A stretch of 19,543 nucleotides of DNA. It comes from Burkholderiaceae bacterium. Lineage in GTDB: Bacteria > Pseudomonadota > Gammaproteobacteria > Burkholderiales > Burkholderiaceae. Below the pieces are notes generated by a model, which worked only from the letters and a program-made list of their open reading frames with translations, did not search any database and had not been told where the DNA came from. Both the position numbers and the translations under genes were made by a program. Below are positions 17,419-19,543 of the stretch, in pieces. Within the stretch, counting starts at the first letter, position 1, and each line of letters begins with the position of its first letter. The stretch is taken from contig CANCQD010000035.1 in NCBI GenBank assembly GCA_947380285.1, positions 1-19,543 on the forward strand. Reading direction: 5' to 3'.

Positions 17419-18176
17419 TGACGATGCATCCTGCAATTTCCATCCAAAATATATTCAAGCAATACGGAGCACTTCAGGCTTTAGATGATGTTTCACTGAC
17501 AATCGAGCCGGGGGAATTTTTCGGTTTATTGGGGCCCAATGGTGCCGGCAAAACTACCTTGATTTCTATATTGGCTGGCCTGGTGAGGCCGAGCCAAGGT
17601 TATGCAGCCATTATGGGTGCTGATGTTCAGAAGGGGTTTCGTGAGGCACGCCGGATGCTGGGTGTGGTTCCTCAAGAGCTGGTCTTTGATCCCTTCTTTA
17701 CTGTGCGCGAGACTTTACGTTTTCAATCTGGCTATTTTGGGATTAAAAATAACGATGCGTGGATTGATGAGATTATGGCCAATCTTGATCTCACCTCCAA
17801 AGCAGATAGCAATATGCGCTCCTTGTCTGGCGGAATGAAGCGTCGAGTGCTTGTCGCACAGGCTTTAGTTCATAGACCGCCTGTCATTATTTTAGATGAA
17901 CCGACTGCTGGAGTCGATGTTGAGTTACGTCAATCCTTATGGCAATTTATTAGTCGGTTGAATCAAGACGGTCATACGATTGTTCTGACTACCCATTACT
18001 TGGAAGAGGCAGAAGCTTTGTGTCAACGCATTGCCATGCTCAAACAAGGCAAGATTGTGGCTCTAGATACCACCGCTAATTTATTAAGTCGTTATGGATC
18101 TGTCAAAAAAGATGGTGAAGGTAAAACGGACTTAGAAGAAGTCTTTGTCAACATCATGTCGGGGAGTGCGCAATGA
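17418..18176 (+). CDS. yadG: YadG-like ABC transporter ATP-binding protein
   Basis: ATPase subunit of an ABC-2 type exporter of unknown substrate. The 252-aa protein has Walker A GPNGAGKT (39-46), a Q-loop in VVPQELVFDPFFTVRE, signature LSGGM (136-140), Walker B with D160/E161 in VIILDEPTAGVD, and the switch histidine in VLTTHYLEEAE. It ends in a region containing DLEEVFVNIM, typical of the DrrA/YadG/CcmA class. It starts at the mlaB stop (TAATG) and overlaps its permease by 4 bases, so it is part of the same transcript. The ATG at 17424 is an alternative start. The symbol follows family resemblance to E. coli YadG, which is longer. Confidence 0.85.
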   Translation: MTMHPAISIQNIFKQYGALQALDDVSLTIEPGEFFGLLGPNGAGKTTLISILAGLVRPSQGYAAIMGADVQKGFREARRMLGVVPQELVFDPFFTVRETLRFQSGYFGIKNNDAWIDEIMANLDLTSKADSNMRSLSGGMKRRVLVAQALVHRPPVIILDEPTAGVDVELRQSLWQFISRLNQDGHTIVLTTHYLEEAEALCQRIAMLKQGKIVALDTTANLLSRYGSVKKDGEGKTDLEEVFVNIMSGSAQ

Positions 18177-18961
18177 AACATGGCCTCAATCGACCTGCCC
18201 TAGAGTACGGCAGCGGTTTTCCTACTCTATTGTTTAAAGAGGTAAAGCGCTTTTATAAAGTGGCTTTTCAGACGGTGGCTGCACCGGTGCTTACAGCTGT
18301 CCTCTACCTAATGATCTTTGGCCATGTGCTTGAGGGCAGAGAAGTCTACGGACGTTTAAGTTACACGGCCTTCTTAATTCCTGGTCTTGTGATGATGAGT
18401 GTTTTGCAAAATGCTTTTGCAAATACTTCATCTTCTTTGATTCAATCTAAGGTCACCGGCAACTTAGTGTTTGTTTTGTTGGCCCCCCTAAGCCATTTCG
18501 AGTTTTACTCTGCTTATATTTTGGCTGCAGTATTTCGGGGAATTGTTGTGGGACTGGGCGTTCTATTAATTACCATCTGGTTCGCAACACCCACTTTGGA
18601 ATATCCATTATGGATTTTGACGTTTGCTTTCTTGGGGGCAGCTATTTTGGGAAGTCTTGGTTTGATAGCTGGTATCTGGGCTGATAAATATGACCAGTTA
18701 GCCGCTTTTCAGAACTTCGTCATCATGCCCGCAACGATGTTGTCAGGCGTCTTTTACTCTATTCACTCTTTACCGTCAGCGTGGCAAGTGGTGTCGCACT
18801 TCAATCCGTTCTTTTACATGATTGATGGTTTCCGTTACGGCTTTTTTGGGGTTTCAGACAACTCCCCTTGGAGCAGCTTAGTAATTGTGTTCTGCTTCTT
18901 TGTGGTGGTGTCAGTCATTGCTTTACGCCTATTACAAAAGGGCTATAAGCTTCGTTATTAA
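18173..18961 (+). CDS. yadH: YadH-like ABC-2 type transporter permease
   Basis: Membrane subunit paired with the preceding ATPase. The 262-aa protein has about six hydrophobic spans. It carries motifs shared with E. coli YadH: VLYLMIFGHVL, FLIPGLVMMSVLQNAFANTSSSLIQ, MLSGVFYSIHSLP and SHFNPFFYMIDGFRYGFFGVSD. The start overlaps the ATPase stop (ATGA). The substrate is unknown. The fixed position between the mla genes and ibaG-murA hints at an envelope role, but that is inference. Confidence 0.85.
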   Translation: MKHGLNRPALEYGSGFPTLLFKEVKRFYKVAFQTVAAPVLTAVLYLMIFGHVLEGREVYGRLSYTAFLIPGLVMMSVLQNAFANTSSSLIQSKVTGNLVFVLLAPLSHFEFYSAYILAAVFRGIVVGLGVLLITIWFATPTLEYPLWILTFAFLGAAILGSLGLIAGIWADKYDQLAAFQNFVIMPATMLSGVFYSIHSLPSAWQVVSHFNPFFYMIDGFRYGFFGVSDNSPWSSLVIVFCFFVVVSVIALRLLQKGYKLRY

Positions 18962-18994
18962 TTGTTGAAAACTCGAGTTTGATTAGGAAAAGAA

Positions 18995-19243
18995 ATGCTA
19001 CCCACCCCAGAACAGATTGAAGGCTATATCAAGCAAGGGCTAGTCTGCACCCACATTCAGGTTGAAGGCGATGGCCAGCACTTTTTTGCAACCATCGTGA
19101 GTCCTGAGTTTGAGGGTAAGCGTTTGGTGCAACGTCATCAGTTGGTATATGGTGCAATGGGTGATCGCATGAAGGCGGAAGTCCATGCCTTATCAATCAA
19201 AGCATTTACACCTGAAGAATTTGCACACAATTCAGCAGTATAA
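18995..19243 (+). CDS. ibaG: BolA-family protein IbaG
   Basis: Small BolA-like protein of the kind that partners with monothiol glutaredoxins to bind or transfer Fe-S clusters. The 82-aa sequence has the family pattern VEGDGQHFFATIVSPEFEGK, RHQLVYGAMGD and HALSIKAFTPEEF, with the conserved H64. Its size and position directly before murA match ibaG (yrbA), also downstream of mla genes in E. coli, more than bolA itself. ATG 18995 has AGGA at 18985-18988. It follows the permease by 33 bases. Confidence 0.92.
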   Translation: MLPTPEQIEGYIKQGLVCTHIQVEGDGQHFFATIVSPEFEGKRLVQRHQLVYGAMGDRMKAEVHALSIKAFTPEEFAHNSAV

Positions 19244-19292
19244 AAATTGCCGTATTGCACATCAATAACTAAGTTTTTACTGGAATCGTTTC

Positions 19293-19543
19293 ATGGATAA
19301 ATTACGAATGGTTGGCGGCACTCCTCTCAATGGAGAGGTAGTCATTGCTGGCGCTAAAAATGCCGCATTGCCCATTCTGTGCGCTTGTCTATTGACTGAT
19401 CAACCAGTTGTATTGCGCAATGTTCCTGATTTGCAAGATGTGCGTACTATGCTCAAGCTTTTGCAAGAAATTGGTGTCACAGTCGACTTCCCAAGTGCTG
19501 GTGATCATAGTCACATGGTGCTGAATGCGGCGGTCATTAAAAG
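19293..19543 (+). CDS. murA: UDP-N-acetylglucosamine 1-carboxyvinyltransferase, 5' part
   Basis: First committed step of peptidoglycan precursor synthesis: transfers enolpyruvate from PEP to UDP-GlcNAc in the cytosol. Only the first 83 codons are in the window; the frame is open to the last base. The N-terminus [20 protein letters not shown] is followed by AKNAALPIL with the substrate-binding K22 and N23, then [17 protein letters not shown]. The catalytic cysteine lies beyond the window edge. The ATG at 19293 has no strong ribosome site (TGGAA at 19281-19285). The mla-ibaG-murA order is conserved in proteobacteria. Confidence 0.95.
   Translation, partial: MDKLRMVGGTPLNGEVVIAGAKNAALPILCACLLTDQPVVLRNVPDLQDVRTMLKLLQEIGVTVDFPSAGDHSHMVLNAAVIK

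Noticed and set aside
19244..19292. Promoter before murA (TTGCAC near 19253)
   Set aside because: No acceptable -10 box at the right spacing; murA may be read with ibaG.

Overview
This window looks like chromosomal DNA of a betaproteobacterium of the Burkholderiales. The moderate GC content and gene order suggest a Polynucleobacter-like freshwater lineage, but the genus is inferred from gene content and style, not from a search. Almost all of it is densely packed core genes. There is no rRNA, tRNA or CRISPR array, and no gene-free stretch longer than 300 bases.

Left part (1-6360): the frataxin gene cyaY (+) converges on a minus-strand cluster read right to left. That cluster is a single-span membrane protein with a PilP/GspC-like end, a short secretin, shikimate kinase (aroK) and 3-dehydroquinate synthase (aroB). 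Divergent from it is ponA (+), for a class A penicillin-binding protein. This is the classical ponA/mrcA | pil(hof)MNOPQ-aroK-aroB locus, but the pilus part is reduced to two overlapping genes.

Middle (6361-7271): an intact RAYT-type (IS200-like, Y1) transposase gene starts 12 bases after ponA. It is flanked by hairpins: one across the ponA stop codon, one just past the transposase stop, followed by a 61-base element with inverted ends TCTGTCCC/GGGACAGA. A good sigma70-like promoter for gltB lies directly after that element.

Right part (7272-19543): ten complete genes and the start of an eleventh, all on the plus strand. They are gltB-gltD (NADPH glutamate synthase), mlaF-mlaE-mlaD-mlaA-mlaC-mlaB (the phospholipid transport system that maintains outer-membrane lipid asymmetry, with the outer-membrane lipoprotein gene mlaA inside the operon), a YadG/YadH-like ABC exporter, the BolA-family gene ibaG, and the 5' end of murA. 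Overlapping ATGA, GTGA and TAATG junctions suggest translational coupling through much of this run.

Functionally the window joins envelope biogenesis (ponA, secretin pair, mla, murA) with central nitrogen and aromatic metabolism (gltBD, aroKB) and iron-sulfur support (cyaY, ibaG). The points most worth a second look are the two-gene secretin remnant, the transposase with its flanking structures at what may be an inversion boundary, a perfect palindrome covering the mlaF ribosome binding site, and a TATAAT box eight bases before the ponA start codon. I see no clearly new multi-gene system.
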